Source: Clostridiaceae bacterium
Lineage (GTDB): Bacteria > Bacillota > Clostridia > Oscillospirales > Acutalibacteraceae
Reading direction: 5' to 3'
Length of the DNA: 64,000 nucleotides
Assembly (NCBI GenBank): GCA_016297645.1
Contig: JAEDGF010000002.1
Span: forward strand, 13,757 to 77,756
In this document: piece after piece, positions 25,831-34,401 of the stretch
Layout of the letters: each line of letters opens with the position of its first letter
Numbering within the stretch: the first letter of the stretch is position 1
Position numbers and translations under genes: made by a program
The notes under the pieces: generated by a model
Told to the model about the DNA's origin: nothing
Databases searched by the model: none
Seen by the model: only the letters and a program-made list of their open reading frames with translations

Positions 25831-27312
25831 TTATTTGCTTTTCTTAAAAACTTTCTTTATCGTTCTGTAAACGAGAGGTTCGCCGTTGGGGAAAACCCAT
25901 GAATATCCGTCGCATTTGCCTATCTCGGAAGCCGAAAGGGGGAGAAATGCGTCCGTGATCCTCAAAAATGTATCGGTTTGCTCATACATAAGGTCGATAT
26001 CAAACTTGTCCATTTCATCGTTTTCACTTATAACAGTCAGGCAGTCGGGTGCCGTGACAAGAGATATCTCGGGGATACCGCAGTTGAACGGAGGCTGTCC
26101 TTCACCGAAATGCAGAAAATTATGCCCTCTGAGCGTAACCGTATTCACTTTTTCTCTGCCTTCAAGACATTCAAAATAGATTCTGTCAAGAGTGTCGTTG
26201 CCGGTGTAAACCAACTCGGTTTCAACATCGCCAACCTTCTGATAGACACCGAAGCGGTCCTTCCACATCACGCTTCCGAGGTGTTCTATTGATACGCAGG
26301 CAACAGCTTTTATGTGGCCGTTTTTCCCGTCCCAAAGGTCAGTGTGAGAAGCAAGCCATTTCGATGTTGCCTGAACTCCTCCGCCTGCCGCTGTTTTGAA
26401 ATTGGGAAGTCTGAAATGACCGGTGGCAAAAACGAAAATCAGAGTTCTGTCGAGCTTTTTCTCTTTGAAGTATTTCAGCATCGTAAGCATTGCGAGAGGA
26501 CCGTTTTCCTCAATGCAGTTCGTGCCGTCCGTATGCGTGTTTATCAATATCGCCTCGGATTTGTTTTCACCGGGCAAAATGCAGTAGAATGTTTCGGTGC
26601 TGCAATTGTATTCCTTTTCGGCTTCGACCGTCAGAGTTGACTGTATGTGTCTTTTCGCAGCCGAAATCACCGTCTGACCGTCCGTAGCGTTTACCCAAAC
26701 GCAGGGCAGTCCCTGATAATCGAGTATAAAGGGGAGATACTGTCCCTCTATCATGTCGTCGCTCATGCCCTCCCATACGCAAATGACGGCTTTGCAGCCG
26801 GCTGCCTTTGCGTTCTGCAAAAACGGGAAATTTACAAAAGAGGTCGCAACGGGGCCGTTGTATTTTTCGGGAATGGAAGCGCTTTCCGGCAAACGGTTTC
26901 TTATATGAAACGCTATCGTGCTGGGCAGGAAGTTCATTTCATCGATTTTTACTACCGCAATTTTTCCGGCAAGTCCGAGGAAGCCGAGACGCTGGTCTGT
27001 AATCAGCGAAAGCTCGGCTGTTATGCCGTTTTCATCGGTTTCTCCCGAATAAGGGAAAACGGAGGAGATATGAACATCGTTGTCACCGGTTTCGTCATGG
27101 ATAACAAGTGAAGAACGCTTTTCTTCCCAGCGGTTGAAAAAGTACGGATCTGAATATGTTTCTATTCCGAGAGAATGTATCTCGTTTTTGAGATATTCGA
27201 TAAAGCCTTTATGTGCGGCATTTCCCGTAAGACGCGGCCCGAAGGAATTCATCTTTTCGACCTGCCGGAGCATTTCGTCTTTTGTAATGAGATTTTGAAC
27301 GGTAACTGTCAT
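25831..27312 (-). CDS. M28-like peptidase-fold protein with PA domain, atypical active site
   Basis: A 493-aa protein with an M28 aminopeptidase-like layout: an N-terminal helical segment (MNSFGPRLTGN), a PA-like insertion in the first half, then ILINTHTDGTN, which resembles the first zinc-binding segment, and a C-terminal region with HFGEGQPPF. However, the bridging AnDN and the catalytic GxEExGL of true M28 enzymes read IEENG and ATGHFRL here, so canonical di-zinc peptidase activity is doubtful. No signal peptide. The start overlaps the upstream PHP gene by 4 nt, indicating an operon. It may be a pseudo-enzyme or act on a non-peptide amide (inference). Confidence 0.7.
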   Translation of the reverse strand: MTVTVQNLITKDEMLRQVEKMNSFGPRLTGNAAHKGFIEYLKNEIHSLGIETYSDPYFFNRWEEKRSSLVIHDETGDNDVHISSVFPYSGETDENGITAELSLITDQRLGFLGLAGKIAVVKIDEMNFLPSTIAFHIRNRLPESASIPEKYNGPVATSFVNFPFLQNAKAAGCKAVICVWEGMSDDMIEGQYLPFILDYQGLPCVWVNATDGQTVISAAKRHIQSTLTVEAEKEYNCSTETFYCILPGENKSEAILINTHTDGTNCIEENGPLAMLTMLKYFKEKKLDRTLIFVFATGHFRLPNFKTAAGGGVQATSKWLASHTDLWDGKNGHIKAVACVSIEHLGSVMWKDRFGVYQKVGDVETELVYTGNDTLDRIYFECLEGREKVNTVTLRGHNFLHFGEGQPPFNCGIPEISLVTAPDCLTVISENDEMDKFDIDLMYEQTDTFLRITDAFLPLSASEIGKCDGYSWVFPNGEPLVYRTIKKVFKKSK

Positions 27313-28142
27313 TTTGAGTTGTCCTCCAAGATATTATAGCTTATTTTTTTGCGTTTTTCATAGTAATTGAGCCGTGTCACACCGAGCGAGAGTAAAAGCT
27401 TTATTCCCGCATCAAGTCCGCATCCCATCTTTTCGGGAAGATGTGCGTCCGAGCCGATAGTAAAATCAGTTCCGCCGAGCGAAAGATATTTCTTCATTAT
27501 TACTTCGTCCGGCATGAAAAACGGATCGGAACCGCAATAACCGGAGGTGTTGAGTTCGAGTGATTTTCCGCGCTCTATAACAGCCTGTAATATACTCGTG
27601 ATTTTTTTTTCAAATACACTAATATCAACTTTTTTGCCGTATTTATGAATAATATAGCGAAGCGGAACCGTAAGGTGGCTGAGAGAATCATAGTCGGTAT
27701 ATTTTGCAGTCTGTTCAAGGTCGGAAAAATACTGTAAAAGATATCTTTCCGTCAGTTCGTCGTCCCAAGATGTAAAGTCGATCCCGGAGAAAAACTGCGT
27801 CCAACCTTCCATCTGAACAGAGTGTACCGACCCCATAACAATATCCCAGTCCTTCGCATTGAGAATCCGTTTCTCGTACTCGGCGGACAAAATCGCCTCT
27901 GCTACTTCAACTCCGGAAAAAATTTTTATCTCGGGGTGAAGGCGTTTCTGTTCGGCGGCATCTGCGGCAGTTCCTTCGATTATTGCGTCATTGTAATCGA
28001 ACATACACGGGTCGCAGTCGATATGATCGGTGATTGCATACCCGAAAAGACCGCAATTGACGGCGGCGGCAGTCATTTTCTCCGGAACAGCCTCGGAATC
28101 AAGCGAATTTCTTGTGTGTGAATGGCAGTTAAAAATCTTCAT
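27309..28142 (-). CDS. PHP-domain phosphoesterase, histidinol-phosphatase-like
   Basis: A 277-aa PHP protein. Metal-ligand motifs occur in order: NCHSHTRNS (residues 4-12), ITDHIDCD (about 36-43), GVEVAEA, GSVHSVQ and the C-terminal GSDAHLPEKMGCG. Related proteins include histidinol phosphatase HisK, but no his gene is nearby, so the substrate is uncertain. The start at 28142 is supported by GAGGA 7 nt upstream; the longer frame to 28184 lacks a ribosome-binding site. Its stop overlaps the start of the M28-like gene (ATGA on the minus strand), so the two proteins are probably made together. Confidence 0.85.
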   Translation of the reverse strand: MKIFNCHSHTRNSLDSEAVPEKMTAAAVNCGLFGYAITDHIDCDPCMFDYNDAIIEGTAADAAEQKRLHPEIKIFSGVEVAEAILSAEYEKRILNAKDWDIVMGSVHSVQMEGWTQFFSGIDFTSWDDELTERYLLQYFSDLEQTAKYTDYDSLSHLTVPLRYIIHKYGKKVDISVFEKKITSILQAVIERGKSLELNTSGYCGSDPFFMPDEVIMKKYLSLGGTDFTIGSDAHLPEKMGCGLDAGIKLLLSLGVTRLNYYEKRKKISYNILEDNSK

Positions 28143-28269
28143 TATTTTATCCTCAAAAAAAGTTATATCATATTTTACTAACAAAATATTAACAATTCAA
28201 GTACAAACACAATTATTTTCGTTTTTTATTATAATTCGGATAATTAAAATGAAAATAAACCGTATTTAA

Positions 28270-28309
28270 ACACCCCTGAAATACCGCGGTCGGCATTTTC
28301 AGGGGTGTT
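28270..28309 (-). terminator. Terminator of the cyclophilin-GPH transporter unit
   Basis: ACACCCCTGAAA and TTTTCAGGGGTGT form a long stem just after the stop at 28333. The minus-strand downstream sequence begins TTTAAAT, a weak U-tract. Confidence 0.65.
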
Positions 28310-28332
28310 CGAAAGCAAGTCTTTATGTGTTT

Positions 28333-29823
28333 TTATCCGTTTTCTTTTTTGCGTATTTCAGAGAGGATTCTGTCGTATTCCTCTTCGTCTATTTTGTATT
28401 TCTTCGAAATTACATAGAATCCGATTCCCATGAACACGACTGGCAGAACCGTCATTACGCAGCGGAGCGCAAGCGTCATTCCGTCGGAAGCTTCCGATAA
28501 GATGTTTTCGATATAAGACGCTTTGTATTCAACCGTCCAAACCGAAGGATCCGAAATAGCCGAGTTTTCTGCGGCTGAAATTTTGTTCGTTATATCCGTA
28601 AGACCTATCGCAAGATACACGACCATAATAATGACCTGTTGAAGCGAGCTCGACAGCTTCGCCATAAACGGACGGACAGAGAATATAAGAGCTTCGTTTC
28701 TTTCGCCTGTCATAAGCTCGTTGTATTCGATTGTATTGGAAAGGCAAATCGCACCTATGAGATAGAACAGCGAATACCCGAGTCCGATAAACAGCGATTC
28801 AGCGCAGAGAAGATAGAACGAAAGCTTCGGGGAGGTGATGAGTGTACCGGTGAGCATAAATGCCGCATAGCCGCAAATTGTAAGCGCAAACGAAATTCTG
28901 ACGATTTGAATTCGTTTGAGAACCTTTGTAAGCAGCGGATATATAACAAAGCTGATTCCTGATGCCGCACCGTAAAAAACAACAAACAGCGTTGTAAAAG
29001 AGCCTTCGTAACCGTAGGAAAGATAAATGTAGTTAGTTCCGAAAGCGGTGAGCAGTGAACCGCTCATGTTTACGAACAGAAGCATGACGGCTGTCCACAG
29101 AACCTGTTTGTTATTAAACAGTATCTTTATCATCTGTTTGAAGCCTGTTTTTTCGGATGATACGGCATTTCTGAGCGGCTTTTCTTTGACCCCGGCGCAG
29201 ACAAATGACTGACAGCCGATGAAAAGAAGAGCAATAACGATAGAAACCACCTTGTAGCCTGTTACTGCGCTGTTGCCGATCGCGAGCTTACCGACAGTGA
29301 GAATGGGAATAAGTCCGTTTGCAAGTATCGTTCCCAGCCCGGAAAAGAGATTGGACATAGAGGTGATGACATCGCGTTCGCGCGGCTCGCTTGTAAGCGA
29401 CGGCAGCATTGACCAGTAGCCGATATCGTTCATCGTGTATGTCATGTCCCAAATTAGATAGAGGAAAGTGAAGGCAATGACAAAAGCCGACCCTTTGAGC
29501 GGAAGCGAAAAAATAAGCACGAGTACAATGGCGTTTGTAATTGCGCCTATGAGTATCCACGGCTTGAACTTACCGAACTTTGAACGGGTGTTTTCAATAA
29601 TTCCGCCCATTATAGGGTCGTTGATTCCGTCCCATATACGGCAGATTACCATAATAATGCTTATTGCGGCAAACTGACCGTCGGTAACATCTTTTGTGTA
29701 CAGAATAAATGTAAGTAAAAAGTATGTATACAGTGAGTAAGCAAGGTCGCGTCCTACGCCGCCGAGGCTGTATATCCATTTGTTGCGTGCAAAAAAGTTC
29801 CCGGAATCGTTTTTCTTTTTCAT
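28333..29823 (-). CDS. GPH-family (MFS) sodium/sugar symporter
   Basis: Integral membrane transporter with about 12 predicted helices, assigned to the glycoside-pentoside-hexuronide:cation symporter family from the early motif RIWDGINDPIMGGIIENTRSK (cited in part: DGINDPIMG at about residues 64-72), the KFGKFKPWIL loop, and NDIGYWSMLPSLT. It is 496 aa, normal. The substrate cannot be read from sequence; GPH members carry oligosaccharides, pentosides or hexuronides. The gene starts 13 nt after the cyclophilin stop, so they are likely co-transcribed. A second GPH transporter lies at 39027-40544. Confidence 0.9.
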   Translation of the reverse strand: MKKKNDSGNFFARNKWIYSLGGVGRDLAYSLYTYFLLTFILYTKDVTDGQFAAISIIMVICRIWDGINDPIMGGIIENTRSKFGKFKPWILIGAITNAIVLVLIFSLPLKGSAFVIAFTFLYLIWDMTYTMNDIGYWSMLPSLTSEPRERDVITSMSNLFSGLGTILANGLIPILTVGKLAIGNSAVTGYKVVSIVIALLFIGCQSFVCAGVKEKPLRNAVSSEKTGFKQMIKILFNNKQVLWTAVMLLFVNMSGSLLTAFGTNYIYLSYGYEGSFTTLFVVFYGAASGISFVIYPLLTKVLKRIQIVRISFALTICGYAAFMLTGTLITSPKLSFYLLCAESLFIGLGYSLFYLIGAICLSNTIEYNELMTGERNEALIFSVRPFMAKLSSSLQQVIIMVVYLAIGLTDITNKISAAENSAISDPSVWTVEYKASYIENILSEASDGMTLALRCVMTVLPVVFMGIGFYVISKKYKIDEEEYDRILSEIRKKENG

Positions 29824-29836
29824 AGCTTTTTCACCG

Positions 29837-30310
29837 TTAAATAATTGTCATTTTTTTGATAACAACGGGAGTTACCGGTCTGTCGCCGTAGGTTGTGGGA
29901 ACGCTTGCGATTTCATCAACGGCTTCAATTCCGTTTACGACTTTTCCGAAAGCGGCGTAGCTTCCGTCAAGGTGGGGAGCGTCCTCGTGCATGATGAAGA
30001 ACTGTGAGCTTGCGGAGTTGGGGTTCATGGCGCGAGCCATCGATATAACTCCGCGGGTGTGTTTAATGTCGTTTGTTTTAAATCCGTTTGCTTCAAACTC
30101 TCCGGGAATATTTTCATCTGAGCCGCCCATTCCCGTACCGAGGGGATCTCCGCCCTGAATCATAAAGCCCTTGATGATTCTGTGGAATGTTAAACCGTCA
30201 TAAAAGCCGTCTTTTACGAGTTTTTCGAAATTTGCGACTGTTTTGGGTGCTTTGTCTGGGTAAAGCTCCAAGTCGATAATTGCGCCGTTGTCCATTTCAA
30301 TGCGTACCAT
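29837..30310 (-). CDS. Cyclophilin-type peptidyl-prolyl cis-trans isomerase
   Basis: Catalyses proline isomerisation in folding proteins; cytosolic, since no signal peptide is present. Active-site residues are visible in FHRIIKGFMIQGGD (about residues 42-55, catalytic Arg), FEANGFKT, GVISMARAMNPNSASSQFFI and the DGSYAAFGKV loop. It is 157 aa, a minimal single domain. AAGGAG ribosome-binding site 7 nt upstream of the ATG. It leads a two-gene unit with the GPH transporter and is divergent from yabP. Confidence 0.95.
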   Translation of the reverse strand: MVRIEMDNGAIIDLELYPDKAPKTVANFEKLVKDGFYDGLTFHRIIKGFMIQGGDPLGTGMGGSDENIPGEFEANGFKTNDIKHTRGVISMARAMNPNSASSQFFIMHEDAPHLDGSYAAFGKVVNGIEAVDEIASVPTTYGDRPVTPVVIKKMTII

Positions 30311-30469
30311 TTTGTAAATCTCCTTTTGATATTTTTCCCTTATATTCTATCACATAATTCATATTTTTTACACTGTGCAATATACCGAATTTTTCCTTTT
30401 TGTTTTAGTTATTATGCGAAGAATTTTTTAATAAATATTACTAAAAAGAAAAAACGGAGATGAATTGCC

Positions 30470-30742
30470 TTGCCGGAAATGAGTTCAGCAGCACATAATG
30501 TAATAATTGAAAACAGAAAAAGAATATCCATGTCGGGTGTGACCGATGTCGGGAGCTTTGATGAAGAAACACTCAATATCGTATCAGCCGACGGAAGCAT
30601 TACCGTAAAAGGGGAGAACTTGCAGGTTACAAAGCTCAGTCTTGAATCGGGTGAGCTTTGCGCAGAGGGAGAAATAAACGCCGTTATTTACTCGGCTTCG
30701 CCCGTAAAGGGAAAAGGACTGTTCTCTAAAATGTTTGGATAA
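30470..30742 (+). CDS. yabP: Sporulation protein YabP
   Basis: A 90-aa member of the YabP/YqfC family needed for spore coat and cortex assembly, made in the mother cell under sigma-E in B. subtilis. The family core ENRKRISMSGVTDVGSFDEE and ITVKGENLQVTKLSLESGEL is clear. The start is taken as TTG at 30470, 10 nt after GGAG; the ATG at 30479 is the alternative. yabQ, divIC and an S1-domain gene follow in the B. subtilis order. Confidence 0.9.
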   Translation: MPEMSSAAHNVIIENRKRISMSGVTDVGSFDEETLNIVSADGSITVKGENLQVTKLSLESGELCAEGEINAVIYSASPVKGKGLFSKMFG

Positions 30743-30753
30743 AAGGAGAGCGT

Positions 30754-31206
30754 ATGGTAAAATACGAAGGTGCCGAAAATCTTCGGCTGTTTATAAAAGC
30801 AGGCGGAATAGGTTTCGTTCTCGGTTTTCTTTTTACTCTGAAAGACATTTTGTCGGGCGTGAAAAAAGACAGAATTCACATGAAAGCCGTATTTGACATT
30901 GTTTTTACGGTCATTGCGGGCGTTATATCGTTTCTGTTTATTCTCTCGGAGAACAACGGTTTATTCAGGTGGTTTGCTGTAATAGGTGAATGCATCGGTT
31001 TATTGCTGTTTCTTCTTATACCCGGACGCGCCGTGCTTGGAGCATATCTGTTTTTGTCGGGTAAAATATCGGCAATGAATAGCAGAATCAGAGGGAAAAT
31101 TATCGCCAAAAGAGCGAAACATGAAAAAGCACGAATGAAAAAAGCCGAGCGGCGAAAAAAAAGAAAAAAACATCCAAAAAAAGTTAACAAAACTATTGCA
31201 ACATAA
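30754..31206 (+). CDS. yabQ: Spore cortex protein YabQ
   Basis: A 150-aa membrane protein with three to four hydrophobic segments (about residues 12-30, 45-65, 70-92) and a strikingly Lys/Arg-rich C-terminal tail (about 115-150). The position directly after yabP and before divIC, together with the topology, identifies YabQ, which in B. subtilis sits in the outer forespore membrane and is needed for cortex formation. Sequence conservation in this family is low. AAAGGAG lies 7 nt before the ATG. The divIC promoter overlaps its 3' end. Confidence 0.82.
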   Translation: MVKYEGAENLRLFIKAGGIGFVLGFLFTLKDILSGVKKDRIHMKAVFDIVFTVIAGVISFLFILSENNGLFRWFAVIGECIGLLLFLLIPGRAVLGAYLFLSGKISAMNSRIRGKIIAKRAKHEKARMKKAERRKKRKKHPKKVNKTIAT

Positions 31207-31225
31207 CACAAAGATGATATATAAT
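31196..31225 (+). promoter_or_regulatory. Promoter of divIC
   Basis: TTGCAA (31196-31201), 18-nt spacer, TATAAT (31220-31225), overlapping the end of yabQ. It would let the division gene be expressed in vegetative cells independently of yabPQ. Confidence 0.6.
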
Positions 31226-31260
31226 AATAGAAAAGATTTTTGCAGAAAGAATGGTTAGAG

Positions 31261-31551
31261 ATGCAGACTAAAAAGGGGACAAAGCACAGCAAAATAATGA
31301 TTGCAGTTGTTGCTACTGCTGTCCTGTTCGCTGCAAGTCTTTACGGCTTTCTTCAAGCGGATATAAATGCAAAGGCGGAGGAGCTTGCTGGCCTCACTTC
31401 TCAGTGGGAGGCGCTTTCTGCCGAGAACGAAGAAATAAATTCATTGATAAATGAAACCGATGAAGCAAAGCTATATGAACATCTTGCGCGAGAGAGGGGA
31501 TATGTGTACCCCGACGAAAAGATATATTATGATGTGACCCCCGGAAACTGA
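31261..31551 (+). CDS. divIC: FtsB/DivIC-family septum formation initiator
   Basis: A 96-aa bitopic cell-division protein: short basic N-terminus (TKKGTKHSK), one transmembrane helix (about residues 12-31), an extracellular coiled coil (KAEELAGLTSQWEALSAENE, about 37-57) and the family C-terminus ARERGYVYPDEKIYYD. It works with FtsL and DivIB in the divisome. The ATG at 31261 was chosen over an in-frame TTG at 31240 because the latter has no ribosome-binding site, though GGTTAGAG before the ATG is also weak. yabP-yabQ-divIC context supports the call. Confidence 0.9.
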   Translation: MQTKKGTKHSKIMIAVVATAVLFAASLYGFLQADINAKAEELAGLTSQWEALSAENEEINSLINETDEAKLYEHLARERGYVYPDEKIYYDVTPGN

Positions 31552-31738
31552 TATCCGTGTGTTTTTCTCACGGCTTTTTATGTCGTGTTGCGTGCGCTTT
31601 CTTCGGGCGTTTTGTCATAACGAGAACCACGCGGATTTTGTACCGATAGATATTTTAACTCTCATCAATAGACGCACCGGGTTTGTCGGTGTGATTTATA
31701 TAGAACAAATAAGAAAAATCAGGAGGACTCTTGTCTGT

Positions 31739-32200
31739 ATGCAATCAAAGGTCGGTGAAATATACGAGGGAAAAGTGACGGGCTTGACCGCGTTCGGAGC
31801 ATTCGTCAAGCTTTCGAACGGAGAAACGGGAATGGTACATATTTCCGAGGTCGCTCCCGTGTTTGTACATGATATTAAAGATCATGTAAAAGAAGGGCAG
31901 GATGTAAAGGTCAAGGTAATCGCAATAAACGAAGCGAACAAAATCAGCCTTTCTATTAAACAGGCACTTCCGAAACAGGATGACGGTGAACAGCGCAAAA
32001 AGAAGTTCTCCGAATCGGGTTCGCCCAAAGGTAATTCCGGCAGACAACCTTTTGACAGACAGCAGCGTCAGTCCACAAGTAACTCGTCCGGCTCCATGTC
32101 CTTTGAAGATATGATGGCAAAATTCAAGGCTGAGAGTGATGAAAAAATCTCTGCGTTGAAGCGCTCGGAGCAGCGCAGCAATCGCCGCGGTAATAAATAA
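31739..32200 (+). CDS. S1-domain RNA-binding protein (YabR-like)
   Basis: A 153-aa protein with an N-terminal S1 OB fold (VGEIYEGKVTGLTAFGAFV, HISEVAP, VKVKVIAINEANKISLSIK; residues 5-80) and a low-complexity, Ser/Gln/Arg-rich disordered tail. Position after divIC matches B. subtilis yabR. AGGAGG at 31721-31726 lies 12 nt before the ATG at 31739; the open frame continues upstream, but that part is AT-rich leader without a start signal. The 187-nt gap after divIC contains a CCGTG/CACGG hairpin followed by Ts (31555-31577), possibly a terminator. Confidence 0.88.
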   Translation: MQSKVGEIYEGKVTGLTAFGAFVKLSNGETGMVHISEVAPVFVHDIKDHVKEGQDVKVKVIAINEANKISLSIKQALPKQDDGEQRKKKFSESGSPKGNSGRQPFDRQQRQSTSNSSGSMSFEDMMAKFKAESDEKISALKRSEQRSNRRGNK

Positions 32201-32214
32201 TTGTTTTTTCTTTT

Positions 32215-32244
32215 GAGAGCCGTTTGAGTGCGGCTCTCTTTTTG
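32215..32244 (+). terminator. Terminator of the yabP-S1 cluster
   Basis: GAGAGCCG (32215-32222) pairs with CGGCTCTC (32231-32238), then TTTTTG. Confidence 0.88.
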
Positions 32245-32334
32245 TTATATTTGCAAAATGGCGAATAATTCGGCAGAATCTAACCGGAAATCGTTTCGCA
32301 ACTGTCGGTTGACAAAAGCGCAACCGTTATGATA

Positions 32335-32364
32335 TTGACAATGGGGGCGGTTTTTTGGTAAAAT
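32335..32364 (+). promoter_or_regulatory. Promoter region of the membrane XRE regulator
   Basis: TTGACA (32335-32340), 18-nt spacer, TAAAAT (32359-32364). A second TTGACA at 32309-32314 lies 16 nt before GATATT and is flanked by the dyad CGGTT/AACCG (32306-32326), so two overlapping promoters and an operator are possible. The transcript leader to 32675 is about 300 nt. Confidence 0.6.
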
Positions 32365-32434
32365 AACACCAGTCCCGAAACTTGTGTTCGACAAATTTTC
32401 CGTACTTAGTTCGTTTTTTACTAAGCTGCGAAAG

Positions 32435-32508
32435 CAGAGAAAACCGTAATGCGGTTTTTACTTGTCGAAACACAGAGAAATCCGTACACGGGTTTTTGCT
32501 TGTCGATA
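32435..32508 (+). repeat. Two tandem 36-nt hairpin repeats in the leader
   Basis: Units 32435-32470 and 32473-32508 share roughly 29 of 36 bases, beginning CAGAGAAA and ending CTTGTCGA. Each holds a small CCG...CGG stem followed by a T run, so each resembles a weak terminator. The stem bases differ while pairing is kept. An additional TTAGT/ACTAA hairpin lies just upstream (near 32406-32424). Nothing else is recognised in the 474 nt between the S1 gene and the XRE gene. Confidence 0.6.
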
Positions 32509-32674
32509 TACAGTTGTGTGTACGGTTGTTTCTGTCACAGTAAAAGAGGAGTATAGTGTGAATACGGTTCTCCGGGACAGTGTATAGCAGTAAAAAAAGA
32601 CTTTTTGTTTTCCCTGTATCCGTCATTGGGGAAAATACCATTATATACAAGTGTTCCAAGGAGATAGTGGAAAA

Positions 32675-33451
32675 ATGAAGGGAGAACTTTGCGTGTCGCT
32701 CGGAAGCAATCTGTATGCGCTTCGGAAAAGCAGAAAATGGACGCAGGGATATGTCGCGGAGAGAATCGGCGTGTCAAGGCAAGCCGTTTCGAAATGGGAG
32801 CTTGACGAATCCGTACCCGACATTACAAAACTGAATTTGTTGAGTGAACTTTTCAATGTATCGACCGATGAGCTTTTAACCGAAACACCGGCGAACATTG
32901 TTAAACGCAGCTTGGAAAACAGAAGGAACAGTCGATATGCCGATGAGGCGAACGATTGTCCTGTTGATAATGATGTTCCGAAAAACGGAGAACCCGACAC
33001 GGAAGAATCGGATATTCCGCCGCCTGTTTATGCGGAACGCACGGCAGTAAAAGATCGCCCGAAATATTCGCTGTTTCGTGCGGCGGTCGCGTGCCTGATC
33101 GGTATTGTAATCCTCGGGACGATGTCTTTTGTTTCAACTCTTGTTCCGGCATATGTGGATAGTACATCCATTGTTACGAAAGATGATATCGTAACGGTTG
33201 AGGCTGGGGGAACACTGGTTATACCCGATCGGAACGAAGTTACGATGCGGCTGGAAATAGACGGTGACTTTTTTGCTTTTCTCAACACATACCGCTTGCA
33301 TTGGCTCGCCCTAATTGGTTGTGTTGCAATTATCTACGGCATAATAAATACTGTTTTTGTCATAAAGCACGAAGTTAAGTGTGCTAAGTTAAGAGAGGAA
33401 GTTGTAAATCGTGAATACTCAGAAGAAGAAAAGACAGTTCAAATACAGTAA
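32675..33451 (+). CDS. XRE-family regulator with two transmembrane helices
   Basis: A 258-aa membrane-anchored HTH protein. The N-terminal HTH (ALRKSRKWTQGYVAERIGVS, then RQAVSKWE) is followed by a charged linker, one hydrophobic span at about residues 140-162, an extracellular loop of about 45 residues and a second span at about 207-230. Such proteins can sense envelope or extracellular signals (inference). The ATG at 32675 follows AAGGAG at 11 nt; an in-frame GTG at 32693 with GGGAG 8 nt upstream is an alternative. Its 3' end overlaps the next gene by 41 nt. Confidence 0.85.
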   Translation: MKGELCVSLGSNLYALRKSRKWTQGYVAERIGVSRQAVSKWELDESVPDITKLNLLSELFNVSTDELLTETPANIVKRSLENRRNSRYADEANDCPVDNDVPKNGEPDTEESDIPPPVYAERTAVKDRPKYSLFRAAVACLIGIVILGTMSFVSTLVPAYVDSTSIVTKDDIVTVEAGGTLVIPDRNEVTMRLEIDGDFFAFLNTYRLHWLALIGCVAIIYGIINTVFVIKHEVKCAKLREEVVNREYSEEEKTVQIQ

Positions 33452-34112
33452 GGCAGTAAAAGCAATAGCTGTAATGTTCGTTGTTCTGTTTTCGTTGTCG
33501 TCTGCCGTTGCAGTTGCGCAGGCAAAGAGCGTAGATGTAGATACTGACATTCAGTTGGCTTATCATGAAGTTATCACAGATGAAGATGAATTGAACAGAA
33601 TTGTTCAGGAGGAAGGAATAATCCTGTCGGGGACAAAACGACTGGAAAAAGTTGAAAAAATAGTGTATGCTTCAAAAGAGGAGGATACCGGCGCTATGAA
33701 CATCGGAGTAGTGCCCTATGCTATACTCTATGAAATAAAAAATGTTGTTGTAAACAGCCCTGACTTCTATTACACATCCGATTATGAACATGACATTACT
33801 CATGGGGGTGGCAGTGTTTCCAAAACATATTCTTTTACGCGAGCTGTAAAGACAAATTTCGGCGGTGTTTCAATCGGCAATAGTACAGTTTCATCAGCTG
33901 TTGGATATGATATTACGAATAAATACACTGTATCAAAGCATTTCTCGGCAACTATTGCCGAGGGCAAAGTATTGGATGTTAAGGCGTATCCGTTGTACAG
34001 ACGCACAACATTCGATATCTATAACAAGTGGAACAATACTCTCGTAAAACAGGGCGCTTATACTGATAAGCCGGTAGGCGTTTATATTGCTCAATATACT
34101 TATTCTGCTTGA
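33411..34112 (+). CDS. Secreted protein of unknown function
   Basis: A 233-aa exported protein not assigned to a family. An N-terminal signal peptide (KKKRQFKYSKAVKA, hydrophobic core, AVAVAQA cleavage-like site near residue 38) precedes an acidic region. The second half is rich in alternating Ser, Thr and hydrophobic residues (for example VGYDITNKYTVSKHFSATI), as in beta-sandwich or beta-barrel-forming exported proteins. The start is GTG 12 nt after GAGAGG and lies inside the XRE-membrane gene, so the two are coupled. The XRE protein may sense or control this product (inference). Confidence 0.75.
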   Translation: MNTQKKKRQFKYSKAVKAIAVMFVVLFSLSSAVAVAQAKSVDVDTDIQLAYHEVITDEDELNRIVQEEGIILSGTKRLEKVEKIVYASKEEDTGAMNIGVVPYAILYEIKNVVVNSPDFYYTSDYEHDITHGGGSVSKTYSFTRAVKTNFGGVSIGNSTVSSAVGYDITNKYTVSKHFSATIAEGKVLDVKAYPLYRRTTFDIYNKWNNTLVKQGAYTDKPVGVYIAQYTYSA

Positions 34113-34135
34113 TCTCCATTACACTCTTACATAAG

Positions 34136-34175
34136 CAAAGCCGGGCTGTCCTTTCGGATGGTCCGACTTTGTTTT
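34136..34175 (+). terminator. Terminator of the XRE-secreted protein unit
   Basis: CAAAGCCGGGCTGTCC pairs imperfectly with GGATGGTCCGACTTTG, then GTTTT. The remaining gap to hpf is AT-rich and contains only the hpf promoter and leader. Confidence 0.75.
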
Positions 34176-34350
34176 ACGGCAGTTTTTACTGTCATTCTTT
34201 TTTTGACGGCTTTGTTTTTTTATAAAAGTTTCTTCTTTTTTTAGTTTGAATTTAGAATGCCGTTGTAGTATATAGTCATTACGGGAAGGCATAATAAATA
34301 AAAATAACCGCAAGCTCATAAAAAATATATCAATTATTACCAAAAATCAC

Positions 34351-34379
34351 TTTACATTTAGTATTGTATATGCTATAAT
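34351..34379 (+). promoter_or_regulatory. Promoter of hpf
   Basis: TTTACA (34351-34356), 17-nt spacer, consensus TATAAT (34374-34379). About 95 nt of leader precede the ATG. Confidence 0.8.
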
Positions 34380-34401
34380 ACAGTTGAAAACAATAAAGAA
34401 A

